Assembly (NCBI GenBank): GCA_018398575.1
Contig: JAGTXZ010000024.1
Span: 496,001 to 560,000, forward strand
Length of the DNA stretch: 64,000 nucleotides
DNA from: Ampelomyces quisqualis
Taxonomy: Eukaryota; Ascomycota; Dothideomycetes; Pleosporales; Phaeosphaeriaceae
Direction of reading: 5' to 3'
Shown here: piece by piece, positions 1 to 11,532 of the stretch
How positions within the stretch are numbered: the stretch's first letter is position 1
Layout: each line of letters starts with the position of its first letter
The notes under the pieces: model-generated
Database searches by the model: none
What the model was told of the DNA's origin: nothing
What the model saw: only the letters and a program-made list of their open reading frames with translations
Program-made: the position numbers and the translations under genes

Positions 1-55
1 CGTTTTTTCAGCTCAGACTCGCTTGTTGCAAATTGATACGTTATTTGTGGCGCAG

Positions 56-118
56 GGCGGCTTTGGATTCGAGGAAGCATTGTACTTGGGCGGTATTACG
101 CTCTCTGGAAAGGCTTGA
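56..118 (+). CDS. possible 3' terminal exon of a gene truncated by the window edge
   Basis: A T-rich tract ending in GCAG at 52-55 could be a splice acceptor. It is followed by about 20 open codons, reading GGFGFEEALYLGGITLSGKA, and a TGA at 116-118. The peptide looks like a natural C-terminus, but there is too little to name a family. The rest of the gene would lie left of the window. It could equally be chance. Confidence 0.27.
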   Translation, partial: GGFGFEEALYLGGITLSGKA

Positions 119-419
119 GTCTTCTGGCTAGTACGCTACAGCTGAAAGTTTTTCCAGTCGGATGTGTCGACAATGGGTTGTGGAGCCACAATCATCGGAA
201 CCACAAGAGGCAGATGCAATCGCTGGCCCGCGGAACGTGTGTAACACGGTCTAACCTTTTTGAGACACGGGTGGCGCCGACGTCATCTTCGATGTCCCTC
301 GCGAACTTCTTCACCAGCGATTCATCGCGCACCACGATTCCAAAACATCACAGAAAATTTGCCTAAAACATCCTTCTCGGTTTGGGCTAGTCATTCGAAG
401 CAAACAAGTCCTGCGCAAG
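119..419. other. intergenic, 5' flank of the TatD-like gene
   Basis: Short overlapping frames (115-366, 260-448) show no domain or codon bias and run into the next gene's start. I take this as promoter and leader for the gene starting at 420. No clear TATA box was seen. Confidence 0.5.
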
Positions 420-1634
420 ATGTCAAACACAACAAGCGGCAAAGATGAAGCGTTCCCATGGCACTTGGGCGTATATGATGCGCATTGTCATCCGACAGAC
501 ACAATGTCAAGTATCAAGACAATTGCAGAGATGAAGACACGCATTCTGACCGTCATGGCCACTCGGGGCGAAGACCAAGATCTGGTCTTGAGCACAGCAA
601 ACAAACACAGTGTGAAGTCGTCTGATCCGGAGCAATGGTCGGAAGAAGAGTGTATAGTGCCGTGCTTTGGGTGGCATCCGTGGTTCTCACACCAGATGTA
701 TATCAAAGAAGACGAAGCTGGGGAAGCGGAAATGAAGAAAAATCTCACAGGCGACGCAAAGATCAAGCACTACCAAACCGTTCTACAACCCTCGCGAGAT
801 GCAACTAGTGAGGAACACCGCCACACATTGAAATCACTTCCAGATCCTACTTCGTTCTCTGCTTTCCTTGCTAAAACACGCAAGCACCTCGAGCGTTATC
901 CATACGCTCTTGTCGGCGAAATCGGTCTTGATCGCTCCTTCCGCATTCCGGAATCATGGACAGACAACCAGGACCTATGGGCAAGACGGAACCACAATCT
1001 CACGCCTGGCGGTCGCGAAGGCCGCCGCTTAACACCATTTCGATGCAGTCAGCAGCACCAGAAGAAGATCTGCCGAATGCAATTACAGCTAGCCGCCGAA
1101 ATGGGACGTGGGGTGAGCGTCCACGGTGTGCAAGCTCATGGCCTCGTCTTCGAAGTCTTACAAGAGCTCTGGAAAGGCCACGAGAAACAAGTCCTAAGTA
1201 AGCGCGAGCGTAAGAAACGCGGGCAAGACCATCCATCTGTTGAAGGCGACATGTCAGATACCGCATCATCAACTCAACAGCCGAAGCCCTATCCGCCACG
1301 AATATGTCTACATTCGTATTCAGGAAACGCATCGAACTTCAAGCAGTACCTCAATCCAGCTATACCTGCGCAAATATTTGCGTCGTTTAGCACAGCCATA
1401 AATCTATCTGACGCGATCGAGCACGAGACGCCCGCGGCCTTTGAGGAAATCGCCAAGACAGTACCGGATCACATGATCCTTGTCGAAAGCGATCTGCACA
1501 CGGCGGGCGACGAGCTGGACAAGAGGTTGGAAGACATGATTAGACGTATATGTAGGATCAAAGGGTGGGGGCTCGAGCAGGGCGTCAAGCAACTAGGCAG
1601 GAACTGGCGAGCTTTTGCATTCGGCGCGACGTGA
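420..1634 (+). CDS. TatD-family metal-dependent hydrolase (Scn1/Cut9-interacting type)
   Basis: Uninterrupted 404-codon frame. The metal ligands of the TatD amidohydrolase superfamily are in order: an HxH pair in YDAHCHPTD (residues about 19-27), a glutamate in GEIGLDR (about 167), a histidine in VSVHGV (about 235), a histidine in CLHSYSGN (about 297) and an aspartate in VESDLHT (about 357). TatD proteins are TIM-barrel metal-dependent nucleases. The long fungal form resembles fission yeast Scn1, known as a Cut9-interacting protein; that subfamily call is from memory. A Lys/Arg-rich insert (about residues 260-300) lies between the second and third histidine regions and is typical of the fungal group. 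No signal peptide, so probably cytosolic or nuclear. The start is the first ATG of the open frame, five residues before a hydrophilic lead-in. No intron is needed and no lesion was seen. Confidence 0.85.
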   Translation: MSNTTSGKDEAFPWHLGVYDAHCHPTDTMSSIKTIAEMKTRILTVMATRGEDQDLVLSTANKHSVKSSDPEQWSEEECIVPCFGWHPWFSHQMYIKEDEAGEAEMKKNLTGDAKIKHYQTVLQPSRDATSEEHRHTLKSLPDPTSFSAFLAKTRKHLERYPYALVGEIGLDRSFRIPESWTDNQDLWARRNHNLTPGGREGRRLTPFRCSQQHQKKICRMQLQLAAEMGRGVSVHGVQAHGLVFEVLQELWKGHEKQVLSKRERKKRGQDHPSVEGDMSDTASSTQQPKPYPPRICLHSYSGNASNFKQYLNPAIPAQIFASFSTAINLSDAIEHETPAAFEEIAKTVPDHMILVESDLHTAGDELDKRLEDMIRRICRIKGWGLEQGVKQLGRNWRAFAFGAT

Positions 1635-4217
1635 ATAGTGGAGCGTTGCAGCAGCTCTACTTACGAAAGTCGAAGAGCGAGTGGACGAATAGAGAATGCG
1701 GAAAAAACTGTCGAATGCACACGTGCTATGCCACGGCCTCCTCATTGTCGTGATGATATCTGAGACCTCCTTGTATTCCATAGTGGGCAACAAACAAACT
1801 CAATTGGTCGGATTGATTGAATGGCTTGACTCTTTGCAAGTCAAGGAAAATAAGCAGGAACAGGTCTATTTACATAATCAATCTCATTCTATTTGAACGG
1901 AAGGGGTCATACTATAAAGCTGATTAAGAGATACCTCTGTGAAGGGAGGTACATCACCTCGTCAATGTGCGACGCGTGCGCATGCGCGTGGAGGGCGAAG
2001 CTGGACCTGGCACGTTGATGCTAGATGGCTAGGGTCTGTTTTGTGGCGGGTTGTTGGTTGCGCTGAACAAGTGGCAGTAGTTGCTAGTGTCGTTCGTGTG
2101 CTCCTAGGGTCGGCAAGACCTGGCAGATATCCAAGCGTCACTGACGTGTGTTCATAGATGGCTAAATATTTGCAGTAACATGACTTCTCGTCCACAAATA
2201 TGTCAAATGTGCCTCCAACACAGCGCGTGGGACCTCGATAAGTCTTGCCTTCACACTGGCCACCTAGTTGCACCGTACCTGAAGAAACTGGAGCCGAGCT
2301 TGTGGCCGTCCGTGTGGGTGTATTTTTTCCTGGGACAAAATCGTCGTTACGTCAGTAGTTGAAGATGTAGGACAGTTGCTCAAAGCATCGTCGTGGTCAC
2401 GGTTGTGGGTAACGCCACCGTAATCGGCTCCTCAAACATCACGACCGTATTGCTTCGTGCAGCCTTAAGTTGAAACTTCACCACTGTCTGGACCCGATGT
2501 GCCGGTAGTTGTCACCTGGACAACCATTATCCTTGCCGTTGACCTGACCCGAGGTGAACGTTAAGCTGGCTATAACATAAGCAATCATGAATGAACAAAC
2601 ATCGCCCATTAGGTGGAACTTACAAGTAAAGTAACATGGGTAGTACCACGCATTCTCGTTTGATGCAGCCATGTTCACGCCAGCAAAGCCATATGTGAGA
2701 CCAGCACTGGCCGCTCACAGGCTCAGATCGGCCTCGCAGTTTCGCAAACTGAGAGCGCAAGAGCAGAGCAGAGCAGCGATGAGAATTTCAAGCCTCTCTT
2801 CACGATATCTGCTCTAATATCAGTCAAGGTATCGTATTGCGAACATGGCTGAAAAATAATAACCATCTATTCATAAGATCTGCTGGTGGGATTTCGCCTA
2901 ACCAGGTACCTACGTCTGGCCAGCCCACGAGACCCATTCCATTGACTTGGGTCATGATACAGGTTGGCTTCTCCGAGTACCTAAAGGCCCGATCAGGAAA
3001 AATAGCGTTGCTGGTGACGACGAGTCTCTGACAGAGACTTTGTGGAACATTTCGAAGTCTCGGCAGTTGACGTTCTCACAAATTCCACCTAGAATGGGAC
3101 CAGCTGGGCCGCTGCACATAATCCGCAGAAGGATTGCGCTCCATCTTCGGTTCCTAATCGCGATGCCAGCGTTTGCGCTCAAGTCCTTGCAGTACAAACC
3201 CCAAGCTGATATCGCTGGCAGATCTGGGTTTAGGACACCTAGACCCGATAAGCAAGATCGCGTGTTCTATTCTAGCCAATTGCGCAGCTCCCATGGTGGA
3301 TGTAAGGGCGGAGTTCCGCTCTGAAAATTGGCAACGATCTTCCCGCAACCGGATCAATGGATTGTGATCGATGCAGATCCCCAGTAAATCTTGTACAGTG
3401 CATACCCGGCATTCGCAAGTACTCGAGAGTCTGGACCTTCGGGCCTTCAGACCGTTGTGCCCTCACGTCGTTCTAGTCCCACGGAGACGGCCGCTCTTCG
3501 GAGATTCGGGAGCCCGAGGAGGATGTGATTCGATGACGTGAACGGTGGTACAAGCTTTCCTCTCGAGATGTTAGGTGATATGACAGACTGACAGACACGC
3601 CACAAGTTGGTGGCAACAACGGCACCACCCCGTGGGGCTAGGTACCGGTTCATTTACTTAGCTGCTGGCGGCCCGATGCGACGACCACTTTGCCAATGTC
3701 CTCCACGCAAACGCGCCAAGCCCAACACCGTACTCCGTAATAATCCTCTTAAGAAGGGTTTGCACTAAGGCCCGACTATGACTTAGTGAGTTCAGGTGGC
3801 ATATTAAGGAGGTAGTACTTGCGTAAGGAGGTGGTACCTGGATAGGGATCGACTTCCTTACATGCTTCCTCGAGTTAGTTCAGACGCGTAGTGACCAATC
3901 ATGAGACGCACCTCTAACCTTGACCGTGTATCTAGGAGAATACACCGCTGCCTCGTTCTCCGGGTAGTCTAGATCATACCTCAGGTTGTCAAAAACCAGG
4001 GCAGAAATTTTGTTTCTTTGGCCTCCTTGACATCGCTCGCGAGTAACTCTTCTTTTGCTGTGAACTTTTTTGTTCTGAGCAATCACCTACTGACGGCTCG
4101 AAGTCATTGTTGGGTTCGTAACGCAGAAGTCGGAGGGCTCTTCATCTCTCCTTGTCCTCCGCTGTCTGACGGGAGACCAATATAACCCAGTTTTATCAGC
4201 AGCGGCCCGACGCAGTC
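1635..4217. other. gene-free stretch
   Basis: About 2.6 kb with only short overlapping frames in several phases (for example 1962-2273 minus, 2947-3324 plus, 3447-3653 minus). None has a recognisable domain, a credible splice partner or codon bias. A pair of near-identical short motifs (AAGGAGGTAGTAC and AAGGAGGTGGTAC) lies near 3808-3837. I see no tRNA, LTR or transposase. Confidence 0.5.
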
Positions 4218-4951
4218 ATGTCAGGAGTGCTTTGTGTCTGGGCTAAACTCCCAGACGATGTACTTGAATGGTACGAGCATGAGTTCATTCCTGATGAGCG
4301 CGAGAAAAATTCGAAATGCACCCTGCTCTGTGAGCTCACGACATCTGGTTTGGAGGGCGAGCCCATCGGCTATCTAGACTCACCTTGGCCGCTGATGGCT
4401 GTATACGACATCGAGGAAACTGCCATAGCTACCAAAGACTGCTACGACAAGGCGAAGAACCATCCATCTGACGAATTATTGACTGGACGGCTTGCGGAAG
4501 CGCGCCTGGACTTCCGGACCTATCGGGAAGTCAGAACATGGAAGAAGGACCATTGGAATGGAGGTATGAGAGTAACTACCATGTCAGCAAATATATTTTG
4601 ACTTATTCGCTAGATGTCTCCCACGTTGCTAGTGTGACAGCGATGGAATGGAAAGTCGGCGCAGAAAGGCAAGACGAGGTCCTCGAGTTCTACACTTCGT
4701 ACGTGGCACAACAGGTCTCAAGCAATCCGGACGTCCTTCGACTTAGGATGTTCGAAGTCGACAACGCTACAGTCTTGGAAGGCACCTCGTATGAAACCAA
4801 GGAGAAGGACTCGCTACATACTTACTTCACGTTGGTCGAGTTTGAGACTGACGACTGGCCATGGGGGGCAGTAATTGAGCTTGCCGAAAATGCAGGGTGG
4901 CGAAAGTATTTCGAGGCGCAAAAGCTGGTGGTAAGTAGCATCCAGATCTAA
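4218..4951 (+). CDS. dimeric alpha/beta-barrel (EthD-like) hypothetical protein, two exons
   Basis: Two overlapping frames become one gene when a 50-bp intron is removed: donor GTATGA at 4564, acceptor TAG at 4611-4613. Exons 4218-4563 and 4614-4951 give 684 nt, so 227 residues, and the phases agree (one base carried over, forming an Asp codon). The N-terminus (MSGVLCVWAKLPDD, EWYEHEFIPDE) matches the opening of fungal EthD-like or dimeric alpha/beta-barrel proteins, in which a first strand is followed by a W-Y-x-x-E-H-x-P-D-like helix. A second similar strand-helix unit begins near ASVTAMEW after the intron, so the protein is probably two ferredoxin-like repeats. Such proteins often accompany secondary-metabolism or stress genes, but no cluster is visible here. 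No signal peptide. The reaction, if any, is unknown. Confidence 0.65.
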
Positions 4952-5391
4952 GGAGATACAGGAATTAATACGCGAACAGAAATGGCAACTGAGTCACTAT
5001 CTCGTGAAAAGATCATACACTGCACACGGTAGCGTGAGCCGCAACTTGAACGATAACTCAGGCGACAAAACTCCAGATGACGCCTAGTTCGATGCGACAG
5101 ACACAGCAAAATCCACCAAATTGTGAATTGCTAAGTACCTGATCCAAAACATACCCAACCTTCTGCTTAGGTCAAGGGGATTGGAAGTCGTCTCAAGTTG
5201 GCAAGACGATGCCCCACCACATAGATCAATCCCGCAGAGCCGCAACGGTCACACAAAACTAGATCTGTCACAAATTCGACAAGAAAGAGCCGGTTTCAGA
5301 TAAATATTACGCCTATAATGACTGTGTCGAATTTGCCCAATACTACATATGTACATTGATTATTCACTATTTCCAGAGCGATACTTCGATG
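4952..5391. other. intergenic spacer
   Basis: AT-leaning 440 bp between a plus-strand and a minus-strand gene end. No frame or RNA feature recognised; it is likely to hold both 3' ends. Confidence 0.5.
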
Positions 5392-6839
5392 CTAAGTCAA
5401 CCGCAGCGGCACCACATTCTGAGACCACACCCGCACAAAATACAACTGATATGAATCATTTGTACTAGTATGCTTAAACTTACCCAGCTTCTGCACCAAA
5501 CCTACCGGGCAGCTATTGTCATCCGCAAGCTCAATATTTCGGATCACTTTGTACATGCCAACTGCGATATATGCGACCAGCCCACACGCACCTAGCAACA
5601 TATTCAGCACCGAGAATTGTCAGAGAAGAAAGAAAAAAGACTCACTAGCCGCAGTCTTACACACTGCATTGCCGAATCCCTTCGCACACCCTGTGGCGAA
5701 TCCCAACCCGCCATTGCCCTGCGCTCCCTGATAGTGCTTCACGGCTATATCCGTCAATCCTAGACCTATTTAGTATCCGAACATCTACGCACATAATGCC
5801 ATTAGCATAATACTTGGCCAAATACTCGTGATATTTGGCTAATTCGGGAAACCCATTGTTATACCATCTTACAGCTGAACCTGCGTCTTTAAACTCGCTG
5901 TGAGAATGCGAAGCATGCCCTTGTCGGTCTGAATGCCGACTTATGCTGCGGCTTCGGGCGTGCCAAGGATATCTCCCTTACGCTTTTGCGTGGTATTCGC
6001 TGCGCCATCAGAGTAGGCTGCTGGAAGGATTGAGGTTGGGAAAGCAGTGGTGTAGCTCGACGGTTGAGCTCGATGGTTCCCGCTGTAAGGCCGAGAGTGA
6101 TATCGTTGAGGTGGTTGCATACGCTGAGAATGATGACGGAGATGGGGTCTGTGGGATCGCGGCGGGCAGAAGAGAACTGGGAGATTCCATGTCGAAGTAA
6201 CCTCCAGATTCATCGGATGCAGAGATCGGCTTACAGTTCCAGATGTCGTGGGTTCACGAGTCTTTCCTTGACCAAAGCGACAGCTTCGAGAGGGGATAGA
6301 GCCATGCTGTTATTGCGGACCAGCAAAATCGCTGGACAATCGCGGAGAATATCACACATTCGTGCTCCAACGAGGGAAACGGTACTGGCAGACTCAGTAA
6401 GGTAGTGGTGAGTGTGGGCGCATGTCCTGTAGGCTCGAGAGGGACATTGCCTCGCGTACGTTCTTGTAGAACATGAAGTGTTGTTGATGGGCGAGGAGGG
6501 TCAGAATGTTCACTGAGAGCATCGGGAGACGCAAATCCGATTGGCTCGCGTTGGGCAGGCTGGAATATTTCTTTAGGCTTGTCGTCTTTCAATTGATCAG
6601 CCTTGACCTTACTCTCACGCTCAGCAACTGATTGAGTATAGGTCGGAGGCGCGACAGAGGAGAGATCGGAATTGCCGGTCACTTCTCCAAATTCCTTCGA
6701 GGGGCATCTGCTTCTGAAAGACTAGTGAGAAAGCAGCATCCTCAACTCTCGCAGAGTTGCAGTTCTTTGCATTCGCGAGCACGATAAGTGGTGCGTTTTC
6801 GTCCGGAGGTTTGGTCCGCCTGAGAACGCAACCAGGCAC
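5392..6839 (-). pseudogene. decayed multi-exon gene with a glycosyltransferase-like C-terminal tail
   Basis: Protein-like pieces are scattered on the minus strand in different phases. Near 6700-6839 is a start with ENAPLIVLANAKNCNSARVED. Near 6450-6660 is a Pro/Ser-rich linker (APPTYTQSVAERE). Near 6240-6400 is an exon reading SASTVSLVGARMCDILRDCP, with a GTAAGC donor after it. Near 6040-6190 is SARRDPTDPISVIILSVCNH. Near 5640-5760 is YQGAQGNGGLGFATGCAKGF, then a GTGAGT intron, and a last exon at 5392-5593 with GACGLVAYIAVGMYKVIRNI. The glycine-rich tail resembles the C-terminus of fungal family-28 sterol-glucosyltransferase-like proteins (recalled, not searched). The catalytic domain itself was not seen in the 1.4 kb present, so this is a remnant or a short relative. 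Frames do not join cleanly at about 6690 or about 5790-5950. Confidence 0.38.
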
Positions 6840-7956
6840 CCATAAATATATACTTGTGCGGGCGTATGCGGGATCCTATGGCTTGCTTGAATGATTCATG
6901 CAATTGGAGCAGTGGGGTGGTTGTCGTTGGTGATGCTCCAAGTCGTTAGGGTGTCAGGTACAACTGAGTACAATAACAACACTGCAAGGTATACGGCGTA
7001 CACATTCAGCTTCAGAAATCTGGTCATGTTTGGCACAGAGCAGGGGAGTGCCGCGTGGTATGGAAGTAAATGCATGTCCACATCTGAAGTTTCTATAGAC
7101 TGTCTATGAAATATTATAGCGTGACAAATTTGAGACGCGGATCATTACAAGTATATTCCAAAACAAAGCACCTGTAGTGTTTGCAGTATATCAGGAATTG
7201 AACTTTCCTTCAGATGGTTCCAAACTCGTATCCGAAAGATCGCGACTCGTCAGTGGACACGGTTCCCGGAAATTGGTGGAACGCACGCACACTGGTGAAG
7301 CATGAGAAGAATCGAACAATAAGCAGACCTAGTAGTCAGAGTACAGTCGCAGAGAATACTAATGTGCTGCTAGGTATTGAACGTAGCATAGATACGTGGA
7401 CAGATGGAATATATCGTGAGGTGAGGGAAGCGGAACAGGTCAAAGCACGAGCAAGCGCCACTCGCAGTGATCCGCTGGCATGATCAGAAATTGTGCGACA
7501 TGACAGTCAGCGGTTGGAAAAGTGAGCTCATGGGTGTCTCTCGCCAATGCTCCGCGACACGTGGGTGAACATAAAAACGCTCTCCACAAATCGAAGAGGC
7601 CCGACAAGGTCAAACACCGGAGACTCCGCAACGACGAGTCCATAGAGCTCGCAACCCACCGAAAATTAGCGAGGCAGTGCGCGTTCCCCACTCCCTCTTA
7701 TTAGGAATATCTTGTTTACGCGTAGCTCTGCAGATACATCCTGTTTGTGGGGAAGCGCCAGTAGAGTAAATCATGCCTCTTATCGCTTCGGCGGATACGT
7801 CATGGTGCATGCTGCGCCGCAGCGCCTTGAAATGCGCATTTAGTGGAGCGATCCCAAGTTGCTGAACTCTGCTGGTGAACTGATGCAAGCAGTTATGCAC
7901 TTGGTAGATATGGTCGAAATGTTATTGGCGACGTCATTGGCCATGCTCCTTCTGAT
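6840..7956. other. gene-free stretch
   Basis: Short frames on both strands (6891-7109 plus, 7214-7483 plus, 7440-7691 minus, 7610-7900 minus) overlap one another and carry no domain. Part must be the 3' flank of the minus-strand bZIP gene. Nothing else was recognised. Confidence 0.45.
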
Positions 7957-8850
7957 TCAAGGATCCCCGGCGTTACAGATAGAATAGGTTCCGTCATTGG
8001 TCGCCGAAGGATCCATGAAGGGGTTTGTCCGAGTATCACCCGTAGCAAGTCGATCAGCTTCCCGCTGCATATACAGTCTTAATCTCGCATCGGCGCAGTT
8101 ACTGTGCTGGCCAACATAGTCCTTCAATTCTCTTATCCCAGCCTTCAGCATCTCCACTTCGGCCTTGAGGCATTTGTTCTTTAGTCCTTGTTCCCGAGCT
8201 TGTTCGACGAGGTCCTCTTGTTGCCTCTTCTGTTTGCTTCTGCATTTGCTCGCGGCGGTGCGATTCTTCTCTAGGTATGTAGCTCGTGCGGAACCAGGCT
8301 CTGCGTTCTCGAGTTTGCGCCTGCGTCTAGAGTGTTGTGATGTCGTGGTGGGAGACTGTGATTTACGACTTGTTTGCGAGCTCATGCTGTCATGAGCAAT
8401 TGACGTCTGGTGGCTGCTGTTGCATTGATGTTCTCCAGTTCTGGACATGCTAGGCTGAGGAACATCGAAGATAGAGCTGTTGTTGGATGTAGCTGGGGTT
8501 TCGTCTGGCTCGAAATGGGTCTCTAAGGGAGATACGGTGATATCATCCTGGTTGTGTCCCATCGCATGCGACGCGTTGGGCCTCACCGGCGACGGATGTT
8601 GAGGAGAGGCGCTGAATTGGGGACCTGCGATGGCACTAGCAACTGCTGGTTGATTCTCAAGTGACAAGGGCTCCGATGAGCCGATGTGGTGTGTTGGAGG
8701 ATACGCATAAACGTTGTGCGGAGAAGAACACCAAATATCTGACGTCGTGTAGAAATTTGCGACATCAGCCGCCATGTGTAGATCCATGTCTACCTGGTGA
8801 AGCGCGTATTTCAAGTGCTGCAATGGGAGACGCTCGGTTGTCACCAGCAC
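7957..8850 (-). CDS. bZIP transcription factor
   Basis: Single-exon frame of 297 residues. The bZIP lies at about 189-250: a basic region with the signature NRTAASKCR (N-x7-R) in the setting YLEKNRTAASKCRSKQKRQQ, followed by a short leucine-zipper heptad run (LVEQ, LKNK, LKAEVEML, IRELKDYV). The spacing and the AASKCR core are those of ATF/CREB-type fungal factors, which bind CRE-like sites as dimers in the nucleus. Residues 1-188 are Ser/Pro/Thr/Gln-rich low-complexity sequence, typical of an activation region. The zipper is short and followed by a 50-residue tail. The first ATG (8850) is used, but an internal Met at about residue 22 (MDLHMA) is an equally reasonable start. The target pathway cannot be inferred from the neighbours. 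Confidence 0.85.
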   Translation of the reverse strand: MLVTTERLPLQHLKYALHQVDMDLHMAADVANFYTTSDIWCSSPHNVYAYPPTHHIGSSEPLSLENQPAVASAIAGPQFSASPQHPSPVRPNASHAMGHNQDDITVSPLETHFEPDETPATSNNSSIFDVPQPSMSRTGEHQCNSSHQTSIAHDSMSSQTSRKSQSPTTTSQHSRRRRKLENAEPGSARATYLEKNRTAASKCRSKQKRQQEDLVEQAREQGLKNKCLKAEVEMLKAGIRELKDYVGQHSNCADARLRLYMQREADRLATGDTRTNPFMDPSATNDGTYSICNAGDP

Positions 8851-10556
8851 TAGACACGAATTCGAGCGTGATGCTAATGGCTAATATTATTTCGGCGTTG
8901 TGGTTGTATGGTGTATATTGGTGGGCGCAACGGCTGGAGTGAGGACAAAAAAAGCGCAAATGGTAGGAACAGAGGCAATCAAGGAGACGACATGTTGAAG
9001 CTTTAACACGAGTCGCTGATCGACTGATGGGCCAGCCAGACCGATTTGATAGCCAGATGGACCCAATGACGATTATGATGCAACAGTACGTGGAGCCCTG
9101 TCATACCAAGGGAGGGGGAAGACAAGCCGCAAATACCACGTTGGAATACTCGGCATCGACGATGGAGTCGCGTTGTAGACCCGTACCTTGGTCGTGAAAG
9201 GCGCGACAAACAAGTACACCGTCCTCGCGAACGGTCATCTCCACGGGGACATGGCCTTGCCGTCGCTCCTGCATGGAACAGGATAGGTGGCTGGAGGCTT
9301 AGCGTCCGCTGATGGTGATGATCCGGTTAAGAAAACCGGAGCAGTGTGGTCCAACCCAGACCCTGGTATCAGAAGTGAAAATTCTCCGGATATGAGTACC
9401 GTGGCCAACAGGAACGAGGCGTGGAGGTGAAGACGAACGGCATGTTGTGCTCTAACGGTACCGGTCGTGGCGAAAACAATCTTCAGTCTACCCGACTGCC
9501 CACACGGTGAATGCTATAAGCGGTTGCGGGCGCCTGCAAGTACCCGCAGGAAAGGTGGTATGGCATTGGATGCCGGCCGCTAAGAAGTCGAGCAGGAGGT
9601 GACCGATGGACGTTGGTAGAGTTCCAGGTGCCGCGCCAGGGAACAATACCTTCCGGGCCAGGACTAGCACAGTGGTCATCCATCTGCGGAGTCGAATACC
9701 GTGGCCTTCATGGGGTTTGCATCGTTCAAAACGGTGAATGCTCACCTGACCAGTGCACAAGTCCGTCGGCTGGTTTTGTACAGCGTATGCGGACACTCAT
9801 GCTCACTTTCCCTTTACTTCGCTTCTCGGATCCGTTCCAGCCAATGTAATGACAGGAGGCAGACGGCATACGTGTGCTACGTCTTTTCTGCTTGTCCATG
9901 GGAACCTCCAGCCACGGGATGGAAGCTGACATAACGTCCACCATGGCACCAACAACCTTGGCACTCTCTCCGCCACGGACAATACCAGAACCGAAAAAGC
10001 TCACCAGCTCGCGCTGACTAGAAAATGACGGGTGGGTAAACCAAAAGACTGAAAAGGGATCTGACGATGTAAGTTAGGAAGAACATGAGCAAGTTCAACT
10101 CACAGATTTACCAGAACAGAACATGCACGCTCGATCGCGCTGAGTAGAAAACGACAGGAGGGTGTCCACTACTTCTTATACCGTCATTTCTGTGCATCAC
10201 CATTACGAGGCAACACCTCATCTTGGCACAACCTCCACCTTGATTTCGCTTGTCTTGTCAACCATGCCGCCTGCATCATTTCATCTCCTACTCTGCCTCC
10301 TACTAGTCCTCATCTCCAGACTCTCTTCATCAACGCCCCAACCACATATCGTGTAAGGTCCATCAACCTTATCCAGCGCAGTCACGCTCGTCTGTCTTTG
10401 CAATCTACTGCTGCCCTCTCAAACCCTCGTTGGCTTCCATTTCGAGCCGCCAAGTTAGATTGCGCCGCCTGTTGTCCTGGTGCGACTGCGCGTCGTAGTA
10501 CCAAAGACCTTCGGCAACAGTTTAACAATGACAAGCTTGATGCCTAGAGCTGCCGC
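8851..10556. other. gene-free stretch with unresolved minus-strand frames
   Basis: About 1.7 kb. Overlapping frames at 9488-9796, 9483-9683 and 9726-10004 (minus) and 9613-9934 (plus) look like fragments. The minus-strand piece at 9726-10004 (VRGGESAKVVGAMVDVMSAS) has protein-like composition but no family I recognise, and it does not splice obviously to a neighbour. 10162-10356 plus is low-complexity Ser/Thr/Leu and not convincing. Confidence 0.4.
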
Positions 10557-10787
10557 TCAGACAAGGCCGACGTAGATTTCGGCGTCGGTCCACATGCTAA
10601 TATCGTATAAGTCCGAGGATGGCTCAAAGTAGGGCTTCTGGAGCATGAGGCTCACGCGCACCATGTGAACTATACCTGCAACAACAGCTTGCATGCCGAG
10701 TAAGATGACGCCAATGAGTGCCCGCCGTGGACGCATATAGAGTTTCAGCTCGACGAAGCGCGGTAAGACAATTGCCATGAGGATCAT
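10557..10787 (-). pseudogene. relic of a fungal rhodopsin-domain (SAT4/Pth11-like) integral membrane protein
   Basis: A 76-codon frame holds two hydrophobic segments: MILMAIVLPRFVELKL, then, after a basic loop (RPRRALIGVILLGMQ), VVAGIVHMVRVSLM. It ends PSSDLYDISMWTDAEIYVGL. The R-x-A-L-I-G-V-hydrophobic helix followed by an acidic loop and a W-x-x-x-E-x-x-x-G-x motif is the arrangement of the fifth to seventh helices of the fungal rhodopsin-like family (recalled). A full protein has seven helices and about 300-400 residues. Only this piece is readable, a stop follows the last Gly-Leu-Val, and upstream sequence to about 11300 gives no continuation. It is therefore a decayed fragment. Confidence 0.4.
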
Positions 10788-11532
10788 GGCGTACGTTTAT
10801 GCTCAATCAGCCCCATGATCGATGGATTGCTACTGTCGAGGAAGATTCCGGTCAACAGTTTTGAGTCTCGTTCGATGTGAACAGAACCAAGAGAGGAGAT
10901 CGGGGGATCTAAAAGACGGCCGTACGTGCATTATGTGCACCCAAAATCGTGGCAGGCGGACACCCAAGATAGCTGCACCCCGAGTCGGTGGTGCATCGTT
11001 GCATACTTCTGGCGTAAGGTGTCGCTAAGCTGATCATGGACATTGAGAGTGGCGTATAGGGTAGTGGACTAGGTTCGCCAAACACATGACCCTGGATAAT
11101 GGAGCTGCATAGAGTCGCGCTTAGAGTTTGGGTGCTGGTTTCGGATGGAGTAGGATGCGAGCTCGTGAGAACTCTACACTGCAGCGTACCCTACGAACGA
11201 TGTGTATTATTGTACATATGAAGATCTCCCAGATATCTAGGTAAAAGTCTGTGTTGTGATCCAATAGGCCATTCAGCGTGCCCGTTGACAAGGTCTCCCG
11301 CACTCATGACGACCACGACACAGGGTGTGGTGGCTGTTAGCTAGTTGCATATTCTTCTTTGCATTATGATTGGAGAAAGACTTAGTTTAACTTCGGGACA
11401 GTAACCAGAGCAGGTCTGGCGAGTGACGCGCGGCGGTTCTCCGGGACGCTAAAGAAGTGGTGGCCTTGCAACGAACGATGCTTCATCTACGTGAAGGTTG
11501 TAGCTAATGTTTTGCAGCGCATTCTAAGTACC
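10788..11532. other. gene-free stretch, 3' flank of the MFS gene
   Basis: No supported frame. 11121-11303 minus may contain further debris of the rhodopsin-like relic but shows no motif. The last 100 bp would be 3' UTR of the minus-strand transporter. Confidence 0.4.
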
